This document shows positions 50,685 to 59,844 of a stretch of DNA of 64,000 bases, piece after piece. The notes below the pieces were generated by a model. That model made no database searches. It was not told the origin of the DNA and saw nothing but the letters and a program-made list of their open reading frames with translations. The translations under genes were made by a program, and so were the position numbers. The stretch's first letter is position 1. Each line of letters begins with the position of its first letter. This DNA is from CAZRWD01 sp964603785 (GTDB taxonomy: Bacteria > Fermentibacterota > Fermentibacteria > Fermentibacterales > Fermentibacteraceae): the NCBI GenBank assembly GCA_964603785.1, contig CAZRWD010000003.1:1-64000 (forward strand), written 5' to 3'.

Positions 50685-51329
50685 CTAGTCCCCGGCGCCG
50701 CCGAGCCAGTTGCGCTCGACGCCGAAGATGATCTTGAGGCTCGTGGCGAGAATGCCGAAGCCTACGCCCAGCTCGATGGCCCTCTTGGCGGCCATGTTGG
50801 GGAACCTCAGTATCCACTGGCCCACCCTGGGGAACCAGCTCCCGAGAAGCTCGCCTATGGGCACCTGCCCCATCATCACGACTATCGCCGCGAGCAGCAG
50901 GACGGTGGCGAGGGCCGACTTGGCGCGGAAGGCCCGGAAGGCGGCGCTCGCGATGTAGAAGGCGAGCAGGCTGAACATCGTGGACTGGATCGGCACCTGG
51001 ATGCTCATGTATGAGAAGTGGTACACGCTCCCCGTGTCGAGCCCGCCGCCGAGCGACCCGGGCAGCATCAGCGCGAAGATGGGGACGATGAAGATCGGCA
51101 GGATGATGGCCAGGCTGTAGGGCCAGTTCTTCGCCTTCCTGCGGATCTTGTGCGTGTGGATCCTGAGGAGGCTGCCCACGCCCAGGATGAGGGCGAAGGC
51201 GGCGACTATGGGCACCCATTCGAGGTAGTAGTCGTACACCGTCTGGGACGCCTGGTGGGGGATGAAGTACTGGATGATCATCAGTATGCCGCCCACCACG
51301 ACCATCAGGAGCGGAACGTTTCTCTTCAC
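50685..51329 (-). CDS. Polytopic membrane protein (DUF6754 operon)
   Basis: A 214-residue protein with about six membrane segments (near 7-23, 36-54, 70-88, 114-130, 140-157, 185-200). HTHKIRRKAKNWPYSL is a positively charged cytosolic loop. No family recognised. GTG start, 21 bases after the DUF6754 gene. Together with the genes below it forms a compact membrane unit of unknown role. Confidence 0.72.
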   Translation of the reverse strand: MKRNVPLLMVVVGGILMIIQYFIPHQASQTVYDYYLEWVPIVAAFALILGVGSLLRIHTHKIRRKAKNWPYSLAIILPIFIVPIFALMLPGSLGGGLDTGSVYHFSYMSIQVPIQSTMFSLLAFYIASAAFRAFRAKSALATVLLLAAIVVMMGQVPIGELLGSWFPRVGQWILRFPNMAAKRAIELGVGFGILATSLKIIFGVERNWLGGAGD

Positions 51330-51350
51330 TTCACGACCCTCCCTTCCGGC

Positions 51351-52628
51351 CTAGTCTGTGAGCGGCATGCTGAGGAGCTGCCTCAGCCATGGCAGGAGCC
51401 CCGTCCTGGCCACGAGGTCGACGATCCAGAAGCATATCCCTAGGGTGATCAGGCTCATCACCAGCCCCTTGCAGGCGTCCTGGCTCTTCACGGCACTGAG
51501 CTGCTTGGGCTCGCGACCGAGGTATGCGCTGGCCGCGTAGAGCTCCTCGCCGATGAGCGTGTAGTCGCAGGTGGTGATGAAGAACGGGAGCTGGGTCACC
51601 GCGTCGGTGCCGGCGATCTGGATGGCGCCCGAAAGCGATCCGGTCTCGGCCAGGATGAGCGACTCCGCCCAGAACATGCCGAGGTAGAAGTTGGTGGCGG
51701 GCTTGTCGCGGGTCATGATGCCGTTGACCGCCGCCACGAAGGCGAACTGGCTGTCCGTCAGGAAGAACACCGAGTCGGGGTCGTACGAGTCGGGCCGCCC
51801 GGCCTCGAGGTAGGCCTGCTTCACGCACTCCTCCGCCACCGTGTAGACGATCGGATCGCGGTTGGGCACGAGGAGCGGGGTCTGGTACTCGGCGACCTTC
51901 CTGGCCACCCTGCCCAGGATGGTCAGGCTCGCGATGGTCGCCACGTCGCTGATGGTCGAGAGACCCGGCACGTAGAGGATGGGCTTCCCCATCTCGGTCG
52001 CGCGGCCGATGGCCTCGTCTATGGCCTCGATGCCGGCGATCGGCCTCAGGTACAGGGACACGCCCCGCTTCGCCCTGTGGAAGTACCAGAAGATGAGCCC
52101 GATGAACAGCCCGCATGCGATGAGGTTGCGCGTCTTGTCCGTGTGGAACCACTCGCCGCCCGCCGTCACTCCCGCGGCGTGGGCGGCGCCCCTGATCTCC
52201 GTCCCGTCGGCATAGACGGCGGCTATCATGTACTCGTAGGCAACGCCGGACTCGACCGGGAAGTCGGGGTCGTAGCCGTCAACGATGCTCGTCGGATCGC
52301 CTATCGGCACGTTCTCGACGGCGATCCACTCCTCCTCGGAGCCCCCGGCGGGCCGGCGGTAGATCCGGTACGCCAGTATGCCCTCCTCGTCGGGGGATGG
52401 CTCGAAGCAGACGAGCAGATGGTCGCCCGCGTCGTTCGGCATGTCGCTGACCGAGACCGCGCCCGGCGGAGCGGCGCCGAGGTCGCAGACGGGCTCTTCG
52501 ACAGGCGGTATCGGCGGGGCGTAGACCGAGTCGGTGGCCACCGGATCCCCCGCCGGTACCGCCTGGCTCCATGCCAGGGCGGACGCGGCGAGGAGGACCG
52601 TGGGCCACATTCGGAGAATCCTAGGCAT
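51351..52628 (-). CDS. DUF6754 membrane protein with fibronectin-III-like domain
   Basis: A 425-residue protein. Signal peptide (PTVLLAASALAWSQAVPA), an extracytoplasmic fibronectin-III-like domain (about 50-150, SPDEEGILAYRIYRRPAGG, GVAYEYMIAAVYADG), a membrane segment near 170-188 (LIACGLFIGLIFWYF), then the DUF6754 domain inside the cell (KPILYVPGLSTISDV, LPFFITTCDYTLIGEE, FFLTDSQFAFVAAVNGIM) and a last membrane segment (SLITLGICFWIVDLVA). DUF6754 proteins are known to me from candidate-phylum genomes, without assigned function. The ATG has GGGGAGGC before it. It leads the four-gene operon. Confidence 0.75.
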   Translation of the reverse strand: MPRILRMWPTVLLAASALAWSQAVPAGDPVATDSVYAPPIPPVEEPVCDLGAAPPGAVSVSDMPNDAGDHLLVCFEPSPDEEGILAYRIYRRPAGGSEEEWIAVENVPIGDPTSIVDGYDPDFPVESGVAYEYMIAAVYADGTEIRGAAHAAGVTAGGEWFHTDKTRNLIACGLFIGLIFWYFHRAKRGVSLYLRPIAGIEAIDEAIGRATEMGKPILYVPGLSTISDVATIASLTILGRVARKVAEYQTPLLVPNRDPIVYTVAEECVKQAYLEAGRPDSYDPDSVFFLTDSQFAFVAAVNGIMTRDKPATNFYLGMFWAESLILAETGSLSGAIQIAGTDAVTQLPFFITTCDYTLIGEELYAASAYLGREPKQLSAVKSQDACKGLVMSLITLGICFWIVDLVARTGLLPWLRQLLSMPLTD

Positions 52629-52648
52629 GTCGCCTCCCCGGAACGTGT

Positions 52649-53563
52649 TTAGGCCTTGAAGAAATCGAGGATTATCGCCGCGACCTCCCCGCCCACCCTG
52701 TCGGTGGCGCCGGCGGTCCCCGCCCCTATGTGGGGCGTCGCGATCATCCTGTCGTGGGCGATGAGGTCGGGGGTCTCCGGCGGCTCCCTGTCGAAGACGT
52801 CGAAGCCGGCGGCGAAGACCCTGCCGGAGTCGAGCGCGTCCTTGAGAGCCTTCTCGTCGACCACGCCGCCGCGGGCGCAGTTCACTATGACGACGCCCTC
52901 CTTCATGGAGGCAAGCCTCGAGGCGTCGATCAGGTTCGCCGTCTCGGGGGTCTTGGGGATGTGGAGGCTCAGGAAGTCGGACTCCCGGCAGAGCGTCCCG
53001 ATGTCGACCTTCCTGGCTTCGATACCCATGGAGTCCTCGACGTAGGGATCGTAGAAGAGCACCTTCATCTCGAAGGCCAGTGCCCTCTTCGCGACCTCCC
53101 TGGCGATCCTTCCGAAGCCGACGAGGCCGAGAGTGGAGTGCCAGAGCTCGATGCCCTTGCTGAGGGCCTTCTTCTCCCACTTGCCCTCCTTGCAGGTCCT
53201 GTCGGCCCTGGCGAGGAACCGGCAGCACCCCAGGAGGTGGGCCATGGCGAGTTCGGCCACCGCCACGGAGCTGGCGCCCGGCGTGTTCATCGCCGCCACC
53301 CCGAACTCCCTGGCGGCCTCGGCATCGATGTTGTCCATGCCCACGCCGCCCCTGACCACGAGCTTCAGGCTGCCCGAACCCTTCTCGATCACGGGCCTGG
53401 TGACCTTCGTGGCGCTGCGCACGACCATGGCATCGTACCCGGGGACTACTTCGAGCAGCTCCTCCGGGGTCATCCCGGTCTTCTCGACGACCTCGTGCCC
53501 GCCCTTCCTCATCGTCTCGAGCGCGTCCTGCGAAACGGGGTCGCAGATCAGTATCCTGGCCAT
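52649..53563 (-). CDS. serA: D-3-phosphoglycerate dehydrogenase-like hydroxyacid dehydrogenase
   Basis: A 304-residue D-2-hydroxyacid dehydrogenase in the short form, with no ACT or ASB regulatory domain. NAD motif GLVGFGRIAREVAKRA, substrate stretch VRGGVGMDNID, catalytic Arg (NCARGGVVD), Glu (DREPPETP) and His (TPHIGAGT). Probably makes phosphohydroxypyruvate for serine synthesis, but other 2-hydroxyacids are possible because no serB or serC is next to it. Twenty bases before the DUF6754 gene. Confidence 0.85.
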   Translation of the reverse strand: MARILICDPVSQDALETMRKGGHEVVEKTGMTPEELLEVVPGYDAMVVRSATKVTRPVIEKGSGSLKLVVRGGVGMDNIDAEAAREFGVAAMNTPGASSVAVAELAMAHLLGCCRFLARADRTCKEGKWEKKALSKGIELWHSTLGLVGFGRIAREVAKRALAFEMKVLFYDPYVEDSMGIEARKVDIGTLCRESDFLSLHIPKTPETANLIDASRLASMKEGVVIVNCARGGVVDEKALKDALDSGRVFAAGFDVFDREPPETPDLIAHDRMIATPHIGAGTAGATDRVGGEVAAIILDFFKA

Positions 53564-53632
53564 TCAACCGCCTCCCGGAGATGGATGGTTACAGTCAATG
53601 GGGAATCAACCTACCTGCACGCCCGCCGGCCG

Positions 53633-54586
53633 TCAACCAGCCGGACGCCTCATCGACATCGCCGCCTCGGCTATCCTCCGGGGCGTCAGCCCGAGCATCC
53701 CGAACACCTCCCCGGGGCTCCCGCCGGTCCCGAACCTGCCATGCACGCAGACAGGGCGGACGGGCACGGGGCACCTCGCGGCGAGGAGCTCCGCCACCGC
53801 CCCGAAGAGGCCGCCCTCCTCCTGGTGGTCCATGGTCACGACGACCCGTCCGCACCTCTCCGCGGCTCCTGCGATGACGTCCGCGGCGAGGGGCTTCACG
53901 GAATAGGCGTTGATGACGCATGCCGAGAGGCCGTTCTCCTCCCGGAGGATGCACGCGGCCTCCAGCGCGGCGTGCACCATGGCCCCTGCCGCAACGATCA
54001 GGACGTCCCCGCCGTCCCTCATGAGGTCAGCACCCCCCGCCCCGACGGCGCAGCCCTCTTCGTACAGCACCGGCACAGGATCGCGGCCGAAGCGCACGTA
54101 GCAGGGCCCCTCGAGGGCCGCGGCGGCCCTGACGGCGGCCTTCGTCTGGAAGTAGTCGGCCGGGGCGAGGACGGTCATGTACGGCAGGACCCTCATCAGT
54201 TCGACATCCTCGAGCGCCTGGTGGGTGGCTCCGTCCGGCCCCGTCCCGAGACCGGCGTGAGCACCTCCTATCGTGACGGGGAGGCGCATGTGGCAGATGC
54301 TGTTGCGGATCTGCTCCCAGGCCCTGCCGGTGCAGAAGACGGCATAGCTCTCCACGAAGGGCCTGAAGCCCGCCAGGGCCAGCCCGGCGGCCTCGGCCAG
54401 CATGTCCTGCTCGCTCACGCCGAGGTTCACGCACCTCCCGGGGTAGGCCTCCGCGAAGCGCTCCCCGCCGACGGACCTGGAGACGTCGGCGTCGAGGAGG
54501 ACGATCCTGTCATCCGCCGCCGCCGCCTCCAGAAGACCGTCCATCCATCCCTCACGGGTGGGCCTGGGTGCCGCCCTGTCAGCCAT
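53633..54586 (-). CDS. Transketolase, C-terminal (beta) subunit
   Basis: A 317-residue protein with the pyrimidine-binding and C-terminal domains of transketolase. It starts 8 bases before the end of the N-terminal subunit gene. DADVSRSVGGERFAEAYPGRCVNLGVSEQDM holds the catalytic-glutamate region (NLGVSEQ), and SYAVFCTGRAWEQIRN follows. In split transketolases both subunits are needed for the two-carbon transfer in the pentose-phosphate pathway. Confidence 0.92.
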   Translation of the reverse strand: MADRAAPRPTREGWMDGLLEAAAADDRIVLLDADVSRSVGGERFAEAYPGRCVNLGVSEQDMLAEAAGLALAGFRPFVESYAVFCTGRAWEQIRNSICHMRLPVTIGGAHAGLGTGPDGATHQALEDVELMRVLPYMTVLAPADYFQTKAAVRAAAALEGPCYVRFGRDPVPVLYEEGCAVGAGGADLMRDGGDVLIVAAGAMVHAALEAACILREENGLSACVINAYSVKPLAADVIAGAAERCGRVVVTMDHQEEGGLFGAVAELLAARCPVPVRPVCVHGRFGTGGSPGEVFGMLGLTPRRIAEAAMSMRRPAG

Positions 54587-55469
54587 CCCCTCCCACCTCG
54601 CGCAGCGCCCGGGCCAGCTCCTCCCGGTCCGGGCAGCGCCCGTGCCATGCGGAGCTGCCCTCCATGAACGAGACCCCCCGACCCTTGACGGTCCGGGCTA
54701 TCACGACCGAGGGGCCTGGAGCCTCCAGAGCCCCCTCGAAGGCCTCCCCGAGGGACTCGAACGAGTGCCCGTCGGCCTCGAGCGTGTGCCATCCCCATGA
54801 AGCCCATCTGGGCCGGAGCGGTTCCATGTCCTTGATCTCTTCGAGCCTGCCGTCGAGCTGCACGCCGTTCGCGTCGACGACCGCGGTGATGTTCGATAGG
54901 CCTGCGTGGGCCGCGCTGGCCGCGGACTCCCAGACCATCCCCTCCTGGAGCTCCCCGTCGCCGAGGAGGCAGTAGACCCTCGCGGGGCTGCCCAGCATCC
55001 GCAGCCCCCTGGCCATGCCCACGGCGACCGAGAACCCCTGCCCCAGGCTGCCCGTGGAGGCGTCGAGGCAGTCCAGCATGAGCATGTCGGGATGGCCCTG
55101 CAGCCTGGAGCCGGCCTTCCTGAGGGTCGCCAGCTCCGGGGGCGGGATGAGGCCCCTGCGTGCCAGCACGGAGTAGAGGGCGGGACAGGCGTGTCCCTTC
55201 GAGAGGACGAATCTGTCCCTGTCCGGATGCCGGGGGTTGTCCGGGAGGAGCCTCATCCGCCTGAAATAGAGCTCGACGAGTATCTCCACGGCGGAGAGCG
55301 AACCGCCGGGGTGCCCGGAGCCCGCACCGGCGATCATGAGGAGGATGTCAGTCCTGACCTGCGAGGCCACTCTCCGGAGGACGATGGTCGACTCGTCCCC
55401 GGCAGTCCCGGTGCGGGTCCCCCCGCGGGCGGGGACTCGACTGGCTCCCGGGCCGGAAGGAATCGTCAC
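54579..55469 (-). CDS. Transketolase, N-terminal (alpha) subunit
   Basis: A 296-residue thiamine-diphosphate-binding half of transketolase. AGAGSGHPGGSLSAVEI and the TPP motif GDGELQEGMVWESA with the following Asn are present, as is SKGHACPALY. The GTG at 55469 was chosen because GGGGGG precedes it; the first 25 codons differ from other transketolases and an in-frame start inside them is possible. Overlaps the C-terminal subunit gene by 8 bases. Confidence 0.92.
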   Translation of the reverse strand: MTIPSGPGASRVPARGGTRTGTAGDESTIVLRRVASQVRTDILLMIAGAGSGHPGGSLSAVEILVELYFRRMRLLPDNPRHPDRDRFVLSKGHACPALYSVLARRGLIPPPELATLRKAGSRLQGHPDMLMLDCLDASTGSLGQGFSVAVGMARGLRMLGSPARVYCLLGDGELQEGMVWESAASAAHAGLSNITAVVDANGVQLDGRLEEIKDMEPLRPRWASWGWHTLEADGHSFESLGEAFEGALEAPGPSVVIARTVKGRGVSFMEGSSAWHGRCPDREELARALREVGGDG

Positions 55470-55483
55470 ATCCGCATCCCCCC

Positions 55484-57622
55484 TCAGTCCAGGTCGGCGG
55501 GGCTCCCGCGCTCCCTGACTATCGTTATGGGAACATAACCCGTGAGCAGGCTCTTGGGCTCGTCGAAACCGAAGTCGACCTCGAGCTGCCACTCCCCTCC
55601 CCGCCTCGCGGCCTTCAGGACCATGCCCATCCCGTATCTGGGGTGGTGGACGATGTTCCCGCGCCTGTAGACGACCGCCGGGGAGGCCTCCGGCTCCGGG
55701 GTCTTCGCCGCGGCCCTCGCCGACCCGTCCGGCAGGAGCTCGGCGAGGAACCTGGAGGGTCCGCCGGATTGGACGCCCGGCCGGGCCCTCCTCGAGGCCA
55801 TGGTCAGGTAGAGGCGGTTCATGGCCCTCGTCATCCCCACGTACAGGAGCCTCCGCTCCTCCTCGACGTCGTCCGGGCCGAAGCGTCCCGGACGCACGAA
55901 GGGCAGGAGCCCCTCCTCCACTCCGGCGACGAAGACGGTGCCGAACTCCAGCCCCTTCGCACAGTGCAGGGTCATCAGCGAGAGTCTCCCGGCGGAGGGA
56001 TCGTACTCGTCGGAGGTGGTCAGCAGGCTGATCTGCGTCACGAAACCCGCGGTGCCCCCCCCGTGCGGGGACATGTCGTACTCGATCGCGGAGCGCCTGA
56101 ACTCCGAGATGTTGTCCAGCCTGGAGGCCCCCTCGACGGTGGAGGAGTCGAGGGCGTCGAGCATCCCGGTTCCCGCGACGACGGCATCGACCACCTCGGA
56201 GACGGGAGCGCCCCTGGCGACGAGCGCACGGGTCCGCTCGAAGAACGAACCCAGCAGGCGCAGGGACTCGCATGCCCTGCGGGAGATCCCCGCGATCCTG
56301 TCGGGGCGGCCGAGCACGCCCGGAAGCCCGGCCGGATCGGAGACGGCGGCCTCGATCAGGGCGTCCCTGCTCCTGTCGCCGATGCCCCTCGCGGGCTTGT
56401 TGACCACCCTGCCGAAGCTCACGAGGTCCGCCGGGTTCACGAGCACCCGGAGCCATGCCACGATGTCCTTGATCTCCTCGCGCTCGTAGAACCTGAGGGA
56501 GCCGACCACCTGGTACGGGATGCCGGCGCGCAGGGCGGCGCTCTCGAACAGGCGCGACTGGGCGTTCGTCCTGTACAGGACCGCCAGGCTGCCCGCACCC
56601 TCGCCCCCTGCGAGTATCGACGAGACCTCGCCGATGATCCATCCGGCCTCGTCCTCGGGCGAGGCCAGGTCCCTCAGGAGGATGTCGCCGCCGCCCTGTC
56701 TGTCGGTCCACAGCACCTTGCCGTGCCTGCCCCGGTTGTGCGAGACGAGCGAGGAGGCCGCGGCGAGGATGCCCGCCGTCGACCGGTAGTTACGCTCGAG
56801 CCTGACGATCCTCGTCCCGGGGAAGTCCGAGGGGAACTCGAGGATGTTCTGCACCCGGGCCCCCCTCCATCCGTAGATGGACTGGTCGTCGTCCCCCACC
56901 GCGCACACCAGGCATCCCGGCCCGGCGATCGCCCTCAGGAGCTCCCGCTGCACGAGGTTCGTGTCCTGGTACTCGTCCACGAGCACATGGTCGAACATGG
57001 AGCCGTACCGCCGGGCCGCGTCGAGATCCCGACAGAGAAAGTCGTTCGTACATGTCAGCAAATCGTCGAAATCGAAGGCGCCATTCCGGCGCAGGGCCTC
57101 GTCGTAGGATGCGTAGAGCCCGGCGAGCCTCCTGTCGATGTCGCTACCGGCCTGTTCGAGCGCCGCGGCGGGAGTGAGCATGGAGTTCTTGCAGCGGGAG
57201 ATCCACGACTGGATCGATCCCGGCGTGAGTCTGGAATCGTCGCCCTCCTGTTTCAGGAGCCTCCGCAGGAGCGCCTTCTGGTCGTCGGAATCGTAGATGG
57301 AGAAGTTCTCGGGCCAGCCCCCCGCCGCGGCCTCCCTGCGGAGAATCCACGCGCAGATCGAATGGAAGGTCCCCATCTTCACCCTGCGGGCGTCGCCCGG
57401 CACCAGCGAGCAGACCCGCTCCGTCATCTCCCCGGCGGCCTTGTTGGTGAACGTCATGGCCAGGATGCGCCACGGGTCCGAAAGCCCCGCGGCCAGTATG
57501 TGGGCGATCCTGCAGGTCAGGACACGGGTCTTGCCGCTGCCTGCTCCCGCGAGCACCAGGAGAGGGCCTCCCATGTACTCCACGGCTTCCGCCTGCTCGG
57601 GATTCAGTTCAGGCAGCGCCAT
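55484..57622 (-). CDS. pcrA: ATP-dependent DNA helicase PcrA/UvrD
   Basis: A 712-residue superfamily 1A helicase: Q motif LNPEQAEAVEY, Walker A GAGSGKT, VDEYQDTN (Walker B), GDDDQSIYGWRGA, LERNYRST and the TLHCAKGLEF and YVGMTRA motifs of the 2A domain are all in order. The C-terminal stretch GNIVHHPRYGMGMVL is a UvrD/PcrA Tudor-like domain that binds RNA polymerase. It unwinds DNA 3' to 5' in nucleotide excision and mismatch repair. The codon adaptation and length are ordinary. Confidence 0.96.
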   Translation of the reverse strand: MALPELNPEQAEAVEYMGGPLLVLAGAGSGKTRVLTCRIAHILAAGLSDPWRILAMTFTNKAAGEMTERVCSLVPGDARRVKMGTFHSICAWILRREAAAGGWPENFSIYDSDDQKALLRRLLKQEGDDSRLTPGSIQSWISRCKNSMLTPAAALEQAGSDIDRRLAGLYASYDEALRRNGAFDFDDLLTCTNDFLCRDLDAARRYGSMFDHVLVDEYQDTNLVQRELLRAIAGPGCLVCAVGDDDQSIYGWRGARVQNILEFPSDFPGTRIVRLERNYRSTAGILAAASSLVSHNRGRHGKVLWTDRQGGGDILLRDLASPEDEAGWIIGEVSSILAGGEGAGSLAVLYRTNAQSRLFESAALRAGIPYQVVGSLRFYEREEIKDIVAWLRVLVNPADLVSFGRVVNKPARGIGDRSRDALIEAAVSDPAGLPGVLGRPDRIAGISRRACESLRLLGSFFERTRALVARGAPVSEVVDAVVAGTGMLDALDSSTVEGASRLDNISEFRRSAIEYDMSPHGGGTAGFVTQISLLTTSDEYDPSAGRLSLMTLHCAKGLEFGTVFVAGVEEGLLPFVRPGRFGPDDVEEERRLLYVGMTRAMNRLYLTMASRRARPGVQSGGPSRFLAELLPDGSARAAAKTPEPEASPAVVYRRGNIVHHPRYGMGMVLKAARRGGEWQLEVDFGFDEPKSLLTGYVPITIVRERGSPADLD

Positions 57623-57664
57623 GGTCCTCCAAGGGCTGGCAAGGTTCTTGCTACTTGTATTGGC

Positions 57665-57802
57665 ATGAGGACAACACCGAACAGGAAACTACTGATGCGA
57701 GGCGCGGAGCAGACGAGCCCCGCCCTCCTTGACTGGCTGATCCTGTTCCTGGGTTGCCTGCTGGTTCCGGCAGCGATTCTCCTGTACCAGCAACCGGTCT
57801 GA
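57665..57802 (+). CDS. Possible small membrane protein
   Basis: A 45-residue frame opposite the pcrA/deoC junction: basic N-terminus (MRTTPNRKLLMRG) and one membrane segment (LLDWLILFLGCLLVPAAI) ending in QQPV. No ribosome site is visible before the ATG, though the upstream region is AT-richer than average. The composition is that of a single-span membrane peptide, but with so few codons it may be chance. Confidence 0.35.
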   Translation: MRTTPNRKLLMRGAEQTSPALLDWLILFLGCLLVPAAILLYQQPV

Positions 57803-57823
57803 CCCCTCCAAGGCCGGTCACTG

Positions 57824-58543
57824 TCAGGAGCAGCCGGAACCGGATCCCGGAGCGGGCGGCTGGAAGACCCCACCAGCCGCCCGCGAACCTATTCCGGCAA
57901 TGATCTCGACGCCGCGGCTGGACCCGATCCGGTCGGCCCCGGCCTCGAGCATCTCCAGGGCCTCCGCGGCGGTCGATATGCCCCCCGAGGCCTTGATCCG
58001 CATGTCGGCGCCGATCGTCCTCCTGATCAGCCTGATGTCCGCGGCCGAGGCTCCCCCCCCGGAGAAGCCCGTCGAAGTCTTGACGAAGGCCGCTCCTCCG
58101 TCGCGGCAGGCGAGGCATGCCCCGACCTTCTCCGGGTCCGAGAGCAGGCAGGTCTCTATGATCACCTTGACCAGGGCGCCGCTGGATGCCTCCACGACCC
58201 GGCGGATGTCCTCGACGACCGCCTTCATGTCGCCGTCGCGCAGCGCTCCGAGGGCCATCACCGCATCGATCTCCTCCGCGCCCTCCTCGACCGCGCGGGC
58301 GGCTTCCACGGCCTTGGCCGCGGAGGCTCCGAGGGGGAACCCCGCGACCGAGCAGACCTTCACGCCGGTGCCGCCCAGCAGGGAGGCGCAGAGGGCCACG
58401 CGCGACGGATTGACGCAGACGGACCAGAAGCCGTGCTCCACCGCCTCCGCGCAGAGCCTCCGGATGTCGAGGGCGGATGCGTCGGGCCTGAGGAGGGTGT
58501 GATCGATGACGGAGGCGAGTTCGGCCGGGCCGGCAGGCTTCAC
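57824..58543 (-). CDS. deoC: Deoxyribose-phosphate aldolase
   Basis: A 239-residue TIM-barrel aldolase that splits 2-deoxyribose-5-phosphate into glyceraldehyde-3-phosphate and acetaldehyde. The Schiff-base lysine is in FVKTSTGF, the second active-site lysine in RIKASGGI, and IDHTLLRPD opens the enzyme. The GTG overlaps the preceding stop (GTGA) with GAGGA before it. The C-terminal extension (PPAPGSGSGCS) is likely unstructured. Confidence 0.95.
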   Translation of the reverse strand: MKPAGPAELASVIDHTLLRPDASALDIRRLCAEAVEHGFWSVCVNPSRVALCASLLGGTGVKVCSVAGFPLGASAAKAVEAARAVEEGAEEIDAVMALGALRDGDMKAVVEDIRRVVEASSGALVKVIIETCLLSDPEKVGACLACRDGGAAFVKTSTGFSGGGASAADIRLIRRTIGADMRIKASGGISTAAEALEMLEAGADRIGSSRGVEIIAGIGSRAAGGVFQPPAPGSGSGCS

Positions 58544-59844
58544 GGGGTCCTCGCGAACATGAGTTCCGTCGTGCCTGCGCGGACCTGTACGAACGCCTGC
58601 ATCGCGACAAGCCCGTCCACCTCGACCCTGACGAGTCTCTCCCCTGGAGGAAGCGCCAGCCTGGCGACATAGATCCTGGACGGGAGCGTGAGCCAGGCCC
58701 TCAGGTCGGCCTCCTCGGTGGCGGCTCCCAGGATGCTGACGAGGATCCCCGCCCCCTGGGACCAGCACCCGTCCTCCTCGCCGGTCAGCTCCTCCGTGAG
58801 CTGCTCGGCCGCCTCCGCCGCGCCGGCCTTGACCAGCGCCCTGGCCACCGCCCTCGCCAGGTCCCTCGCGGCGTGGTCCTCGAGGTTCTTGACAGCGATG
58901 GACGAGAGGTCCTCCGCGAGGAAGCCGGCTGCGCGGCTCGACCCTGACGAGATCGTGACGGTGGAGACCTGGCGCCGGTAGTCGCGGATCGACGGGACGG
59001 CTATGCGCACGATCCTGTCCTCGGAGTGGCCCGTCATGGAGGATGTGGTCCTGGGCGGTATCAGGGACTGCTCGATGACGACCACCACCTCGCCCCTGTC
59101 GTCTCCGGGGCCCTGGCCCTCCCAGGACACCCCGGGCCACTGCTCCGCGAAACCCGCGTGGAGGTCGTCGAAACCCGGCAGGCCGGCCGAAAGCCTCAGG
59201 ATGTCCGCCTTCAGCCTGTCGGGAGGCCCCAGCGAGTAGTTGGCGGAGTAGTCCGTCTCGTAGACCCTCAGGCTGTTCCTGTAGGCCACCAGGGCGTTCT
59301 CCGGATCGCCGGCGATCTCGAAGATCACGCCGGAGACGTACCTGACGAAGGCGTCGTCCCCGTAGCGGTTCCTGTGCGCGTACCTGTCGTTGAAGGTGGA
59401 GAGCTTCCAGGCCACCCGCCTGCACTCGACGAGGGCCTCGCCCGTCTCGCCCTCGGCGATGTAGCACATGGCCAGGCAGTAGTTGATGAAGACGTTCTCG
59501 TAGTCGGCCCCGCGGAAGTCCCTTGCCAGGTCGCTCGACAGGAGCGAGGCGATCTCCTCCCCGGCGTCGGTGCCGCGGAGCAGGTCGGAGAGCCTGTCGG
59601 CCTCGAGGAGTACCGGTATCGCCTCGGCCGTCCGTCCGGACAGCCGGAGGAGGTTGCCCCGCTCCATGAGGTACAGGAGCCTGTCCCCCCCGGTGCTGTC
59701 GGGGAAGCTCCCGGGCAGGCGCTCGAGGGCGGTCTCCGCGCTGCCCAGCCTGAGGCCGGACCTGACCGGGGCCATGGAGCGGGTGTAGTCCGTGCCGCAG
59801 CCGCAGGCCAGGAGCAGGACGAGTGCGGGGATGCCGGGTCTCAC
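58540..59844 (-). CDS. TPR-containing lipoprotein (COG3014-like)
   Basis: A 434-residue lipoprotein with lipobox ending at Cys14 (VLLLACGC). The N-terminal half has TPR-like helices (ERGNLLRLSGRTAEAIPVLL, NYCLAMCYIAEGETGEAL, ENALVAYRNSLRVYE), the C-terminal half a beta-rich domain (GEVVVVIEQ, VSTVTISSGS). The layout resembles the COG3014 family of uncharacterised outer-membrane lipoproteins, in which a lpoB-like gene commonly sits next door, as here. The GTG at 59844 overlaps the LpoB-like gene's stop (GTGA); one codon earlier is possible. Envelope maintenance is inferred from context. Confidence 0.72.
   Translation of the reverse strand: MRPGIPALVLLLACGCGTDYTRSMAPVRSGLRLGSAETALERLPGSFPDSTGGDRLLYLMERGNLLRLSGRTAEAIPVLLEADRLSDLLRGTDAGEEIASLLSSDLARDFRGADYENVFINYCLAMCYIAEGETGEALVECRRVAWKLSTFNDRYAHRNRYGDDAFVRYVSGVIFEIAGDPENALVAYRNSLRVYETDYSANYSLGPPDRLKADILRLSAGLPGFDDLHAGFAEQWPGVSWEGQGPGDDRGEVVVVIEQSLIPPRTTSSMTGHSEDRIVRIAVPSIRDYRRQVSTVTISSGSSRAAGFLAEDLSSIAVKNLEDHAARDLARAVARALVKAGAAEAAEQLTEELTGEEDGCWSQGAGILVSILGAATEEADLRAWLTLPSRIYVARLALPPGERLVRVEVDGLVAMQAFVQVRAGTTELMFARTP

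Noticed and set aside
55643..57802. 719-codon plus-strand frame opposite pcrA
   Set aside because: Antisense shadow with Arg/Gly/Pro-rich text; only the last 45 codons, outside pcrA, are kept as a weak candidate.
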